A DNA stretch of 64,000 nt from Streptomyces sp. WAC 01529 (lineage in GTDB: Bacteria; Actinomycetota; Actinomycetes; Streptomycetales; Streptomycetaceae): the NCBI RefSeq assembly GCF_003945545.1, contig NZ_CP029617.1, positions 8,149,001 to 8,213,000 of the forward strand, written 5' to 3'. The notes beneath the pieces are model-generated. The model had not been told where the DNA came from. It saw only the letters and a program-made list of their open reading frames with translations, and did not search any database. The number at the start of each line of letters is the position of its first letter. Within the stretch, counting starts at the first letter, position 1. The position numbers and the translations under genes were made by a program. This document shows positions 1 to 7,868 of the stretch, piece after piece.

Positions 1-1025
1 CAGAAGGGCTGGTCGAGTACGAGAGGTACCGGCACGGCGGGCACACCGGCCCGCAGACCGGCACCCACGGTCCCCGAGCCGGCGTGGTGGACGAGAGCGG
101 ACATGCGGGGGAAGAGCCAGTCGTGCGGGCACTCGCCGATCGTGAGAATGCCGTCACCGTGGACGTCGAGGCCCTGCCAGCCCGCCTGTACCACCGCACG
201 CACCCCTAGTCGGCGGACCACCGACTTGATCATGTCGCTGAGCGGCTCGGCGCCCCCGATGGACAGACTTCCGAAGCCGAAGAAGACGGGGGCGGGTCCC
301 GACGCCAGGAAGTCGGCCAGCCTGTCGTCGGGGCGCCACGTGCTGTCCGTGGTGGGCCACCAGTAGCCCGCGCACTTGTGCCCTTGGGGGAGGACGAGTC
401 TCTTCGGCAGCAGGGCGGGACTGAAACCGTGCAGGACGCGTGCTCCGCGCAGAATGCCACTGGGAGTCCTGAAGCGGCGGCTTCGCGCGCCCAGTTCACG
501 TTGGAGCCAGGAGAGGGCGGGAGCGTACAAGGGATGCGTGGCCGCCCACACCAACCTCTCGGCGGCTCGGTACCCCCGGCCGGTGGCCGTATTCGCGCCG
601 GCCTGCGGCACGAGCATGCCGGGAGACGCCGCGTAGATCCCGATACACGTGCGGCCGGTACCTTCGGCGATCACGGCGCACAGCGGATGCGTCATCGGGT
701 GGGCCAGGATGATCTCGGCACCGTTGGTGACCGCCTCCAGGACGCCCCGGGCGATGACTTGGGTCATTTCCTGGGCGTTGCGTTTCCTGCGTCTGAGCCG
801 GGCGGGACTCTGCCAGCGGTCGAACCGCTCGGCGGAGAGCGCGGACTCCTCGTGACGGGCCAGCGGCAGGATGTGGACGGGCATCCCACCCGCTTGGAAG
901 CGCGCCGCGTGGCGCTCGGAAGTGGCGGCTGTCACCTCGTGGCCCGCAGCCTTCAGGCGGGCTCCCAAGCCCGCGTAGGGCAGCACGTCCCCGGTCGAGC
1001 CCCAGGTCACCAACAAGATCCGCAT
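1..1025 (-). CDS. GT1-family glycosyltransferase, 3' end cut by window edge
   Basis: At least 341 residues are visible and the frame is still open at base 1, so the C-terminus lies outside the window. It opens with MRILLVTWGSTGDVLPYAGL, the typical start of the GT-B fold N-terminal (acceptor) domain of GT1 enzymes such as macrolide or vancomycin-type transferases. Near the edge it reads HHAGSGTVGAGLRAGVPAV followed by LDQPFW, the nucleotide-sugar binding motif of this family. It should transfer a sugar from an NDP-sugar to a small lipophilic acceptor in the cytosol; the acceptor cannot be told. The ATG is at 1025. The gene is divergent from the hydrolase at 1179, leaving about 150 bp for both promoters. 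No sugar-biosynthesis genes are visible beside it. Confidence 0.88.
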   Translation of the reverse strand, partial: MRILLVTWGSTGDVLPYAGLGARLKAAGHEVTAATSERHAARFQAGGMPVHILPLARHEESALSAERFDRWQSPARLRRRKRNAQEMTQVIARGVLEAVTNGAEIILAHPMTHPLCAVIAEGTGRTCIGIYAASPGMLVPQAGANTATGRGYRAAERLVWAATHPLYAPALSWLQRELGARSRRFRTPSGILRGARVLHGFSPALLPKRLVLPQGHKCAGYWWPTTDSTWRPDDRLADFLASGPAPVFFGFGSLSIGGAEPLSDMIKSVVRRLGVRAVVQAGWQGLDVHGDGILTIGECPHDWLFPRMSALVHHAGSGTVGAGLRAGVPAVPVPLVLDQPF

Positions 1026-1178
1026 GCGGCCGAGTATGCACAGGGGGGCTGACCGCACGACGGACCAGAACGCCCGCATCCCCCAGAAGAGTGGGGTGCG
1101 GCCTCACCTTGACGCCGTGTGCGTGAAGCGGAGCACGAAATCAGCCCGCATTCGCGGAGGCTTAGGTATGTATGCGGG

Positions 1179-2078
1179 ATGTCTCTCAGCACCGACACCG
1201 CCGTCACGGTGGCTGACACCACCCTGGACTACCGCGGGTTCCGCTACCTCGCCCGCACGTCCACCGCCGGATCCTCCGCCACCGAACCGCTCGTCGTACT
1301 CGGTGGCTCCTCGCAGGACCGTTTCTCCTGGATGCGTTATGAGCGATGGCTTCTGCCGCACACCACCGTGGTGACCTTGGAACTGCCCGGCTACGGAGGC
1401 GCCGACGCGCTGCCCGTCGAACACGGCATGGACTTCCTCGCCGACGCCGTCTGCCACGCGACCGAAGCCCTTGCCCTGGGGCGGGTCAACGTTTTCGGTG
1501 CCTGCTTCGGAGCCTCCATCGCTCTGCGCCTCGCGCAACGGCACCCCGACCACGTCGCGCGTCTCATGCTCGGAGGCACAGCGGTCGAGATCTCTCCCGA
1601 GTACACCGCGTCGGCCAGGCGATGGCGTCGCATGGTCGACGACGGCCAATTCGACGAGATGGCCCAGGACATGGTCGAGCAGTTCATGGCCCCACCGGGA
1701 CACGGGAAGGTGCGGCGTCAAGCGGCGGTGGCACGCCTGATGCGGCAGAGGTTCGCCTGCCTCACCGCGCGTGAGCTCGCCATGGACATCACACACCACG
1801 AACGTCTGCTGACCCACCCCTGGAGCCTGCCCGGGCTCCCCGTCTCCGCCCCGGTGCTCGTCTTCACCGGCGAGCACGACACCATCACGCCGCCCGAGGT
1901 GGGGCGGAGAGTCGCCGCGGATCTCGGTGCCCGGTTCACCACCATCACGGAGTCCGACCATCTGGTCCAGATCGAACGCGACAGTGACCTGGCGGACCTG
2001 ATGGCCCACTTCTTCACCGACCGCGCACTGGACCAGCTCCCCTACCTCAACCCTGTCGAGCACTTCACCCGCACCTGA
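1179..2078 (+). CDS. alpha/beta hydrolase with Cys in the nucleophile elbow
   Basis: A 299-residue cytosolic alpha/beta-hydrolase-fold protein. The strand-nucleophile-helix motif reads VFGACFGASIAL, so residue 109 is Cys where Ser is normal (GxSxG). The likely acid is Asp234 (FTGEHDTITPP) and the likely His is 261 (ITESDHLVQIER). GGSSQ near residue 42 fits the oxyanion loop. Cys nucleophiles are known in dienelactone hydrolases and some thioesterases, so a thioesterase or C-C/ester hydrolase role is possible; no substrate can be inferred. The start at 1179 (MSLSTDTA) is chosen because the upstream in-frame start at 1119 adds a non-conserved leader; a GGAGG lies about 18 bases upstream, so the start is not certain. 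It is divergent from the glycosyltransferase. Confidence 0.85.
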   Translation: MSLSTDTAVTVADTTLDYRGFRYLARTSTAGSSATEPLVVLGGSSQDRFSWMRYERWLLPHTTVVTLELPGYGGADALPVEHGMDFLADAVCHATEALALGRVNVFGACFGASIALRLAQRHPDHVARLMLGGTAVEISPEYTASARRWRRMVDDGQFDEMAQDMVEQFMAPPGHGKVRRQAAVARLMRQRFACLTARELAMDITHHERLLTHPWSLPGLPVSAPVLVFTGEHDTITPPEVGRRVAADLGARFTTITESDHLVQIERDSDLADLMAHFFTDRALDQLPYLNPVEHFTRT

Positions 2079-2242
2079 GGGCGACGTGCCGGCGAGAACG
2101 GGAGCGGGCTTCGCATCTGCGGTGCTGTCGAGCAGAGCGCCGGACGTGGACGGCATGGCCGTCACTTCGTGGGGCGACCTCGAAGCGCGCACTGACCGGC
2201 CCCCTCCGACCGGTCAGGTCAACCACTTCGGCGGCGCCGGGC

Positions 2243-2665
2243 TCAGCAGTCCGCGAAGACGGAGCTCATCACGTCCTCGTCCGCGCGCGCGAGGTCACCC
2301 TTGAACCAGCCGGGGACGGTGCCCAGATAGCCACTGTAGTTGCTGTGCTTGTAGATGTGGATGCGGGTGGGCGTCCGGTTCCAGGCCGAACTCGCCCGAT
2401 CCTCGAACCACGAGGGCACCTTGTGGTGGCCGCAGCTCGGCACCACCCACAACCAGCCCCCGCCCCCGTCGTTCTGGAAGAAGCAGGAGCCGCTACCGCA
2501 CTCGGACCAGGCCCGGGCGACGTAATCGCCGCCACTGAGCCGGTACAGGCCCTCCACGCCCGCCACCGCCGTGACGCGGGTTTCCTCGGCGCTCGCCGCC
2601 GTCGGCACGGCGAGTGCGAGAACGGCCGTCGTCGCCGCGACGCACGCTGCGATCCTCTTGCGCAT
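2243..2665 (-). CDS. secreted peptidase-inhibitor I36-like small protein
   Basis: A 140-residue precursor with a clear Sec signal (MRKRIAACVAATTAVLALAV, then AASA before EETR). The mature part is rich in Cys, Trp and Gly; it contains SECGSGSCFFQNDG and, near the C-terminus, IYKHSNYSGYLG, which resembles the Y-x-H-x-x-Y-x-G repeat of crystallin-like I36 inhibitors from Streptomyces. It would be exported and could inhibit a metalloprotease, but this is by family resemblance only. A perfect AGGAGGAG ribosome site precedes the ATG. The stop lies about 160 bp from the end of the convergent hydrolase gene. Confidence 0.8.
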   Translation of the reverse strand: MRKRIAACVAATTAVLALAVPTAASAEETRVTAVAGVEGLYRLSGGDYVARAWSECGSGSCFFQNDGGGGWLWVVPSCGHHKVPSWFEDRASSAWNRTPTRIHIYKHSNYSGYLGTVPGWFKGDLARADEDVMSSVFADC

Positions 2666-2698
2666 GTCTCCTCCTGGAGTCGCTGGAATGCCGTGCGT

Positions 2699-3784
2699 TC
2701 ACTGTGACCCGTGGCGGCCCGCCGATCGTCGGCAACGAGCGCACACTTGCTGAACATCCAGCGCACGCGCCCCCGTCCGGGCCCGTACCTCGCTCGGCGG
2801 GAAGCCGTACGCCCTGCGGAAGGCCCGGCTGAAGTCCGCGGGGTGGCGGAATCCCCAGCGTGCGGCCGTCGCGGCGATGGTGCGCGTGCCGAGCGCCGGA
2901 TCGGCCAGCTCCGTGCGGCAGCGCTCCAGGCGCAGGCGCCGGATCATGGCGCCCACGGTCTCCGGTTCGTTCCGGAAAAGGAGGTGGAGGCTGCGCACGG
3001 AGAGGTGGTGGTGGGCGGCGATGGCCGCCGGGAGCAGTTCCGGATCGCCCAGGTTCTGCTCGATGAAGATCTTGATCCGGGAGCGTACCGCGGCCCTGCG
3101 GGTCTCCGCGGGCAACGCCTCCTGGGCCCCGAGCCGCCCCGCCAGTACGGTCGCGGCCAGATCGATCCCGATCGCACCGAGCCGGGCCAACTCCGCCGGG
3201 CCACAGGTGTGGGCGGCGGTCGGCAGCCCGGCCAGGTACGAGCCGAGCAGCGCCGCCGACCCCGAACCGGCGCGGGTGGACAGCGGCTCGGCCAGCAGCC
3301 GGTCCGCCCGGCCGCCGGCCAGCGGCAGTACCGTGCGCGGCAGCCGCAGCAGCGTCAGCCGGGTCTGCCGGCCTCGGTCGAGGAAGTCGCAGACGAGCGG
3401 CGCCGAAGTGGTGAACAGACTCATGTCGCCGCTCCCCAGGCAGGCCACGCCGCGCGCCTGCTCCAGCCGGATGGGGCTCCCGCGGACGAGGACCAGGTAG
3501 TACTCCTCCGGGTCATGGCGGCGAATGTGCACGGGGGAACGGCGGGCCACCATCGGGGAGAAGGCGAAAGCGGCTACCTGGCTGTGCGGCATGCCCACAG
3601 CCTCCACGCTGCCCCTGAAACGGGGCGCGTGCGCGCTGTGGATCGCTACGGGCATGACCTCGGCGCCGACCATCTGGGCCCACCAGTCGAACCGCTCCGG
3701 CGCCGGAACCCCGTCGGTGCTCGCGGACACCACCGGCCCGTCCCCGCCATCGGTCTGCCGCGCCGCCTCATTGATGCTGGACAT
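2699..3784 (-). CDS. AraC-family transcriptional regulator
   Basis: A 361-residue cytosolic regulator. Residues about 20-200 form an AraC-binding-like sensor domain (PERFDWWAQMVGAEVMPVAI at the start is typical). The last ~100 residues carry two helix-turn-helix units: HHHLSVRSLHLLFRNEPETV and TIAATAARWGFRHPADFSRA followed by FRRAYGFPPSEVR, the AraC signature. The ATG at 3784 is the first in frame. It lies alone between two unrelated minus-strand genes, 33 bp upstream of the I36-like gene, and might control it, but no operator is evident. The ligand is unknown. Confidence 0.9.
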   Translation of the reverse strand: MSSINEAARQTDGGDGPVVSASTDGVPAPERFDWWAQMVGAEVMPVAIHSAHAPRFRGSVEAVGMPHSQVAAFAFSPMVARRSPVHIRRHDPEEYYLVLVRGSPIRLEQARGVACLGSGDMSLFTTSAPLVCDFLDRGRQTRLTLLRLPRTVLPLAGGRADRLLAEPLSTRAGSGSAALLGSYLAGLPTAAHTCGPAELARLGAIGIDLAATVLAGRLGAQEALPAETRRAAVRSRIKIFIEQNLGDPELLPAAIAAHHHLSVRSLHLLFRNEPETVGAMIRRLRLERCRTELADPALGTRTIAATAARWGFRHPADFSRAFRRAYGFPPSEVRARTGARALDVQQVCARCRRSAGRHGSQ

Positions 3785-3906
3785 TCAACGATGCTCACGG
3801 CTCGCCGCCCCGCCGGAAAGCCGCGGGCCGGACAGATGACGGCAAGACGCAGACGAACCCCCTGGCGCGGCCGTCCGGCGGTGCCAGGGGGTTCGCTCAT
3901 GACCGT

Positions 3907-4368
3907 TCAGAGGACTCCGCGCGTGGCACGGGTCAGAGGGCCCTGGCCGCGCCTCACGTTGGCGCCTCCCAGCGCGTAGGCACCGGCCAGCATGGCGACG
4001 GCACCACTGCCGACGCCCACCGCGATCGCCTTGCGGTTCTTGAGCACCGTCCATGTCGTCGCCGCCGCTTGCATGGTCTTCTGCGGTACGGCGGACAGCA
4101 GTTCGCCGCCCGCCTTCGCCTTCTCACCGAGCGTCGCGCCCACAGACGCCGCGCCCTTCCCCGCTTCGGCGACCGATGACTTCACGTCACGGGCCGCTGA
4201 GCCGGTCTTGGCGGCGGCTCCGGAAGCGGTCTTGGACGCGGAACGGGCCGTGCCTCCTGCGGCCTTGGCCGTGGTGGCCTTGGCGCTCTCCGCCTTGGAC
4301 CGGTCGGCCTTGTCCCCCGTCGAAGTGTCACCTACAGGACTGGTTCCGTTTTTCGTCGATTCACTCAT
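3907..4368 (-). CDS. Ala/Lys-rich protein with C-terminal membrane segment
   Basis: A 153-residue protein of low complexity. Residues 1-90 are rich in Ala, Lys, Ser and Thr with repeated KAES/KATTAKAA-type heptads, likely helical and highly charged. A hydrophobic stretch (IAVGVGSGAVAMLAGAYAL) near residues 115-135 may anchor it in the membrane, followed by a short basic tail. The start MSEST at 4368 is preferred because GGAGGGC lies immediately upstream; the frame is open further up without a site. Function unknown. The histone-like or apolipoprotein-like look of the N-terminus is compositional, not evidence of function. Confidence 0.7.
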   Translation of the reverse strand: MSESTKNGTSPVGDTSTGDKADRSKAESAKATTAKAAGGTARSASKTASGAAAKTGSAARDVKSSVAEAGKGAASVGATLGEKAKAGGELLSAVPQKTMQAAATTWTVLKNRKAIAVGVGSGAVAMLAGAYALGGANVRRGQGPLTRATRGVL

Positions 4369-4490
4369 GCCCTCCGTCTGACCCCGTCTCACCGCTCGAA
4401 ACAAACGCGTATTCGTACGCCGTGCGCCCCGGCGAACCGTGAACGCACCCGGCCCCGAAGTCAGGTGCCGCCACCACTACTCCCGCGTGC

Positions 4491-4788
4491 GTGAGCAGAG
4501 GGGTGCTGCCTGCCTCCAACGTCCTGATCGGCCTCACCACTGACCGGGAGTCGGTCTGCGCCGACTACGGCGCCGGCGGACCGATCCCGGGCGCCGTCAT
4601 GGACCATCTCCGCGCCTGCTACCGAGCCGCGGCGCCCCGCTTCGACTACCGTGCCGACGACGTGCTGGTGATCGACAACATGCTGCTCTCGCACGGCCGG
4701 GAGCCGTTCACAGGGCCCCGCCGGATCGCGCTCGCCATGGCGGAGCCGTACACCCCCAACCGCTGGCCCCAGGACGGAAGACCCTCGT
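4491..4788 (+). pseudogene. C-terminal remnant of a TauD/TfdA-type non-haem iron dioxygenase
   Basis: Translation in the frame of 4491 gives a recognisable end of an Fe(II)/2-oxoglutarate dioxygenase: YGAGGPIPGAVMDHLRACY, then DDVLVIDNMLLSHGREPFTG and PRRIALAMAEP. The His in LLSHGRE matches the distal iron ligand and the Arg in GPRRI the 2-oxoglutarate carboxylate ligand. The N-terminal HxD half is missing: a stop codon lies in frame at 4440 and no homologous sequence is seen upstream. The frame has no stop of its own and runs on under the MFS gene, so the gene is truncated at the front and frameshifted or fused at the back. Such SyrP-like oxygenases sit in nonribosomal-peptide clusters. Confidence 0.75.
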
Positions 4789-6117
4789 ATGTTTGCGCGT
4801 TCCCTCCGGTCCAACCGGGACTTCTCCGTCTTCTGGGCGGTCCAGGCCCTGTCCGAGGTCGGCAACGCCTTCTCGCTGGTGGCGCTTCCGCTGCTGGTGC
4901 TGCACACCACCGGGTCGGCGGCACAGATGGGGCTGCTCACGGCCGTCGCGGGCGCCACCGCGCTCCTCACCGGACTGGTGGGCGGCACCTGGGCCGACCG
5001 CTTCGACCGGCGGCTGCTGCTGATGCTGTGCGACGCCGCCCGGCTCGTGCTGTACGGCGCGATTCCGGTCTGCTGGGCCCTGAACCCGCAGATCTGGCTG
5101 CTGTACGTGGTCATGGCGCTGGCCTCGGTCTTCGAGACGTTGTTCCGGATCACCTATGTCACCGCCGTGCCGAACCTCGTCGACAAGGAGCAGATCGTCG
5201 CGGCGAACGGCCGACTGGAGGCGACGAACGCGATCGCCTACATCGCGGGCCCGGCCCTGGCCGGTGTGGTGGCCGGGCTGTTCGGGCCCACGGCCGCCGT
5301 CGCCATCAACGCGGGCAGCTTCGGGATCTCTCTCGTGGGCCTGGCCTTCATCAGGCTCAGGCCCACCGTGCGGTCTTCGGCCGACGAGGCCGAGAACAAG
5401 GCGGCCTGGGCCCAGGACCTGCGCTCCGGCTTCCTGGTCGGCGCCGCGTTCCTGTGGCGCACGCCGGTGTTGCGGGCGCTCACCTTGCTGCTGACCGTCA
5501 CCACCTTCCTCAGCCTGGGCATGACCGATGTCTTCATCTACCACCTGCGGCACGGTCTCGGGCAGGACGAACGCACGGTGGGCTACGTCCTCGCCCTGGC
5601 CGGGCTCGGCACCTGCGTGGCCGCCGCCGCGACCGCCTGGCTGCGCCGCTCCTGGGGGTTCGGCACCTGCTGGCTCGGCGCGATGGGTCTGTGCTCGGTG
5701 TCGGTGCTGGTACTGGGCGGCACCGGACAGGTGGCCGTGGCGACCGTGACGATCTGTCTGTACTCCTTCGGCATGGCACTCGCGGGCATCTGCTCGATGT
5801 CCCTGCGTCAGCAGGTCACGCCGGACCATCTGCTCGGCCGGGTCACCTCCGCGTTCTGGACGATCCACGGCAGCCTCGCGCCCCTCGGCGCGGCTCTGCT
5901 CACGGCTCTGGTGGGCCGGCTGGGGACACGTGGGCCGCTGACCGCGGTGGCGGTCGTCTTCCTGGCCGTGGTGGTGGCCGCCGCCTTCACCCCCATTCGA
6001 CAGCGCCGGCCGGAACTGACCGCCGTACCGCTCCCGCGGACACGGCCCACTCCGCCGCCACCACGAGATACGCCTCCCTCAGCGGCCTGCGGAGAAGGTG
6101 ATGTGCATCACATTTAG
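4789..6117 (+). CDS. MFS transporter (drug/siderophore exporter type)
   Basis: A 442-residue integral membrane protein with about 12 hydrophobic segments. It starts FARSLRSNRDFSVFWAVQAL; the motif after TM2 is GGTWADRFDRRLLLMLCD, the conserved loop (G-x-x-x-D-R-x-x-R-R) of MFS exporters. Overall it resembles the EntS/MFS_3 group that expels siderophores or antibiotics using the proton gradient. Directly after the dioxygenase remnant, it was probably the exporter of a lost biosynthetic operon. The lasso cluster begins about 860 bp downstream on the other strand, so it is not obviously its exporter. The C-terminus past residue 400 is Pro-rich and non-conserved. Confidence 0.9.
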   Translation: MFARSLRSNRDFSVFWAVQALSEVGNAFSLVALPLLVLHTTGSAAQMGLLTAVAGATALLTGLVGGTWADRFDRRLLLMLCDAARLVLYGAIPVCWALNPQIWLLYVVMALASVFETLFRITYVTAVPNLVDKEQIVAANGRLEATNAIAYIAGPALAGVVAGLFGPTAAVAINAGSFGISLVGLAFIRLRPTVRSSADEAENKAAWAQDLRSGFLVGAAFLWRTPVLRALTLLLTVTTFLSLGMTDVFIYHLRHGLGQDERTVGYVLALAGLGTCVAAAATAWLRRSWGFGTCWLGAMGLCSVSVLVLGGTGQVAVATVTICLYSFGMALAGICSMSLRQQVTPDHLLGRVTSAFWTIHGSLAPLGAALLTALVGRLGTRGPLTAVAVVFLAVVVAAAFTPIRQRRPELTAVPLPRTRPTPPPPRDTPPSAACGEGDVHHI

Positions 6118-6578
6118 CGAATGTGGGGTACTGGCTCGTACACAAGAACGGCGTCAGTGCCAGGCATGCGTCTCACTATTCGATGAGGGCGAAGGGTGTT
6201 CACGCTCCGTTTGCCTTCGAATCCGGCGCTGGGCGCGCCCCGGTGGGGGTCGGGGCGAAGGAAGGCTCACCGGCGGTTCGGCGGTGTGAGACGACCTGCC
6301 TCTCTGGTGTCCGCTGAGATGGTGTCAGGGGCAGAGAGCGGTCTCAATTTTCGGTTCACGTCGCGACGCCATTCATTGCCCGTTGTAAATGGGTGAATTG
6401 AAGTGCGACGTGGAGTGGATTCCCTCGGACTGGGGCTCATGAGGCACGTGGGGGCGCGGCAAAGGCCATTGTCTTGCGGCAGGTTGACGGCAACACTGTT
6501 CTTCACACGGAGTTGTTGCCACATTCCCGAATCGTCGGGCATCGGTGTCGACGCGTGCGGAAGGTGAGGTGAAGCAGA
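6118..6578. other. intergenic, no gene recognised
   Basis: About 460 bp between the MFS exporter and the small membrane-peptide gene. It is visibly less G/C-rich than its surroundings near 6330-6400 and has several short open frames with no coding signature. It should hold the promoter of the small gene at 6579. Confidence 0.5.
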
Positions 6579-6737
6579 ATGGGTATGAAGATGACGATGA
6601 CCACCCGCTGTTCGGTCTCTGTGCGCTGGCAGCACGTGCGAGTGGTCATCATCGTCATGGTCCTCGTGTTCCTGAGTGTGATGACTCACGGAGACGGTGA
6701 CATGACGCTGGTCGACGCGCTGTTGCCGCGCGTCTGA
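6579..6737 (+). CDS. 52-residue single-span membrane peptide
   Basis: A small gene below usual length cut-offs. It starts MGMKMTMTTRCSVSVRWQHV, then a hydrophobic span RVVIIVMVLVFLSVMTH (about residues 21-38), then an acidic tail ending DALLPRV. An AAGGTGAGG sequence sits about 10 bases before the ATG, and a strong hairpin terminator lies 20 bp after the stop, so it looks like a complete monocistronic unit. Orientation N-in/C-out is likely from the Arg residues before the span. No family is recognised. It lies convergent to the lasso cluster; whether it has any link to it is unknown. Confidence 0.6.
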   Translation: MGMKMTMTTRCSVSVRWQHVRVVIIVMVLVFLSVMTHGDGDMTLVDALLPRV

Positions 6738-6757
6738 GGGGCGAGCAGGTCCCTCCA

Positions 6758-6795
6758 AAGGGGGCGGTTGCCGGGAGACCGGTGACCGCCCCCTT
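6758..6795 (+). terminator. hairpin terminator after the small peptide gene
   Basis: Perfect 11-bp stem AAGGGGGCGGT / ACCGCCCCCTT at 6758-6768 and 6785-6795 with a 16-base loop. It is placed 20 bp past the stop of the 52-residue gene and could also stop transcripts from the convergent lasso operon. Confidence 0.75.
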
Positions 6796-6974
6796 CACTT
6801 TGTCAGGCTAGCGCACAAAGTCTTGGCGTTGAAGGGGAATCCCCTCGAAATCTCCCCGGTGTTCTTGGAACTATCCGGTAGGGGTCCCGGCAGGCGTCAG
6901 GCGTATGCGAATTGAACACGGCAGCGGGAAGAGCCGTGGAGGGGCCCATTCCCGCAGCCGGTTTGACCAACAAA

Positions 6975-7868
6975 TCAGCTCACGCAGAGAACCCTGCGGA
7001 ATTCGCTGTTGCCGTACTCGTCAGGCGAGGCGATGGCGACTCCCTGCGCCTCCACCCACGCGTGGAAACGGTAGGGGTCGTCCGCCGTGCCGATGCACCA
7101 CACCACCCGCCGGCCGGTCAGGGCCAGGGACCCGAGCGTGGCCAGGGACAACTCCAGGCAGGCGGCGCGTCCGGGGTACCACCGGGCTGCCCGCCGCACC
7201 GCCGCGAGGGCGGCTGAGGCCTGCTCCGGCGTGGCCTCCCGCCGGCACCAGGTGCGTGCGGTCCAGCCCACCGTACGGGAGACGGTTCTCAACGGCAGCC
7301 GGATGAGCAGCAGCGCGCCGAGGAGCACGACCAGGCTGAGTACCGCGGTCACGGCGCCGCGAAGGGAGCGGTCGCCTCCGTCCCGCACCGGTTCGGCCGA
7401 CATGGTCATCTGGGCTGCGGCCAGGGGCACTTCGGTGACGGGCGGTACCTCGCCCACCGATGGGGCGTGCCCGGCGGATCCGCGACCGTCCGGTCGGCGG
7501 CCCGCGGTCGCCGGTGCCCGCTCCGCCGGGGGAGACGGAGCGTCGGCCGCCGGGTGCGGGTATGCGTGTTGTCCCGCCGCGGGGGGCGTAAGGCTCGGGG
7601 CGTGCGCGGCGAGGAGGCCACGGCTGATCAGGTCGTCGGCGAGGCGGCGGGCGTCCTTTCGGATCCGGTCGTGTTGCACGTCCGGGTAACGGCCGGCCAC
7701 CACCACCACCGCGGAGTCGAAGTTCCCGCTGCGGTGCCATTCCCGCCAGAGTGCGTGAGCCATGGAGTTCATCGCGAAGCAGTGGCCGGACCGCACGTCC
7801 AGCAGCACGCTGCCACCGTGCGGCGAGGTGCTCTCGCGGACGTACTCGGACACGCTCAGCCGCGTCAT
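6975..7868 (-). CDS. fused lasso-peptide B protein (PqqD-like RRE + transglutaminase-like peptidase)
   Basis: A 297-residue fusion of the two halves that process lasso precursors. Residues 1-90 are a PqqD/RRE domain that binds the leader (LLDVRSGHCFAMNSMAHALW, then DDLISRGLLA). Residues 90-165 are a Pro/Ala-rich linker. A hydrophobic stretch (TAVLSLVVLLGALLLIRLPL) leads into the B2-type leader peptidase at 210-297: likely catalytic Cys237 (RAACLELSLATLGSLAL), His269 (YRFHAWVEAQG) and Asp283 (ASPDEYGN). In most actinobacterial clusters B1 and B2 are separate genes. Its ATG overlaps the cyclase stop by 4 bp (ATGA), indicating coupling. It cuts the leader so that the cyclase can close the ring. 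Confidence 0.9.
   Translation of the reverse strand: MTRLSVSEYVRESTSPHGGSVLLDVRSGHCFAMNSMAHALWREWHRSGNFDSAVVVVAGRYPDVQHDRIRKDARRLADDLISRGLLAAHAPSLTPPAAGQHAYPHPAADAPSPPAERAPATAGRRPDGRGSAGHAPSVGEVPPVTEVPLAAAQMTMSAEPVRDGGDRSLRGAVTAVLSLVVLLGALLLIRLPLRTVSRTVGWTARTWCRREATPEQASAALAAVRRAARWYPGRAACLELSLATLGSLALTGRRVVWCIGTADDPYRFHAWVEAQGVAIASPDEYGNSEFRRVLCVS

Noticed and set aside
4491..6101. Open plus-strand frame of 536 codons
   Set aside because: Only the first ~90 codons resemble a protein (the dioxygenase remnant); the rest is the MFS gene read in another frame.
4789..6117. MFS protein as lasso exporter
   Set aside because: Opposite strand, separate unit, next to a dioxygenase remnant; lasso export is normally by an ABC protein.
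6579..6737. The 52-residue peptide as a second RiPP precursor
   Set aside because: It is a hydrophobic span with no leader-like motif, no ring acid placement, and lies on the opposite strand from the lasso genes.
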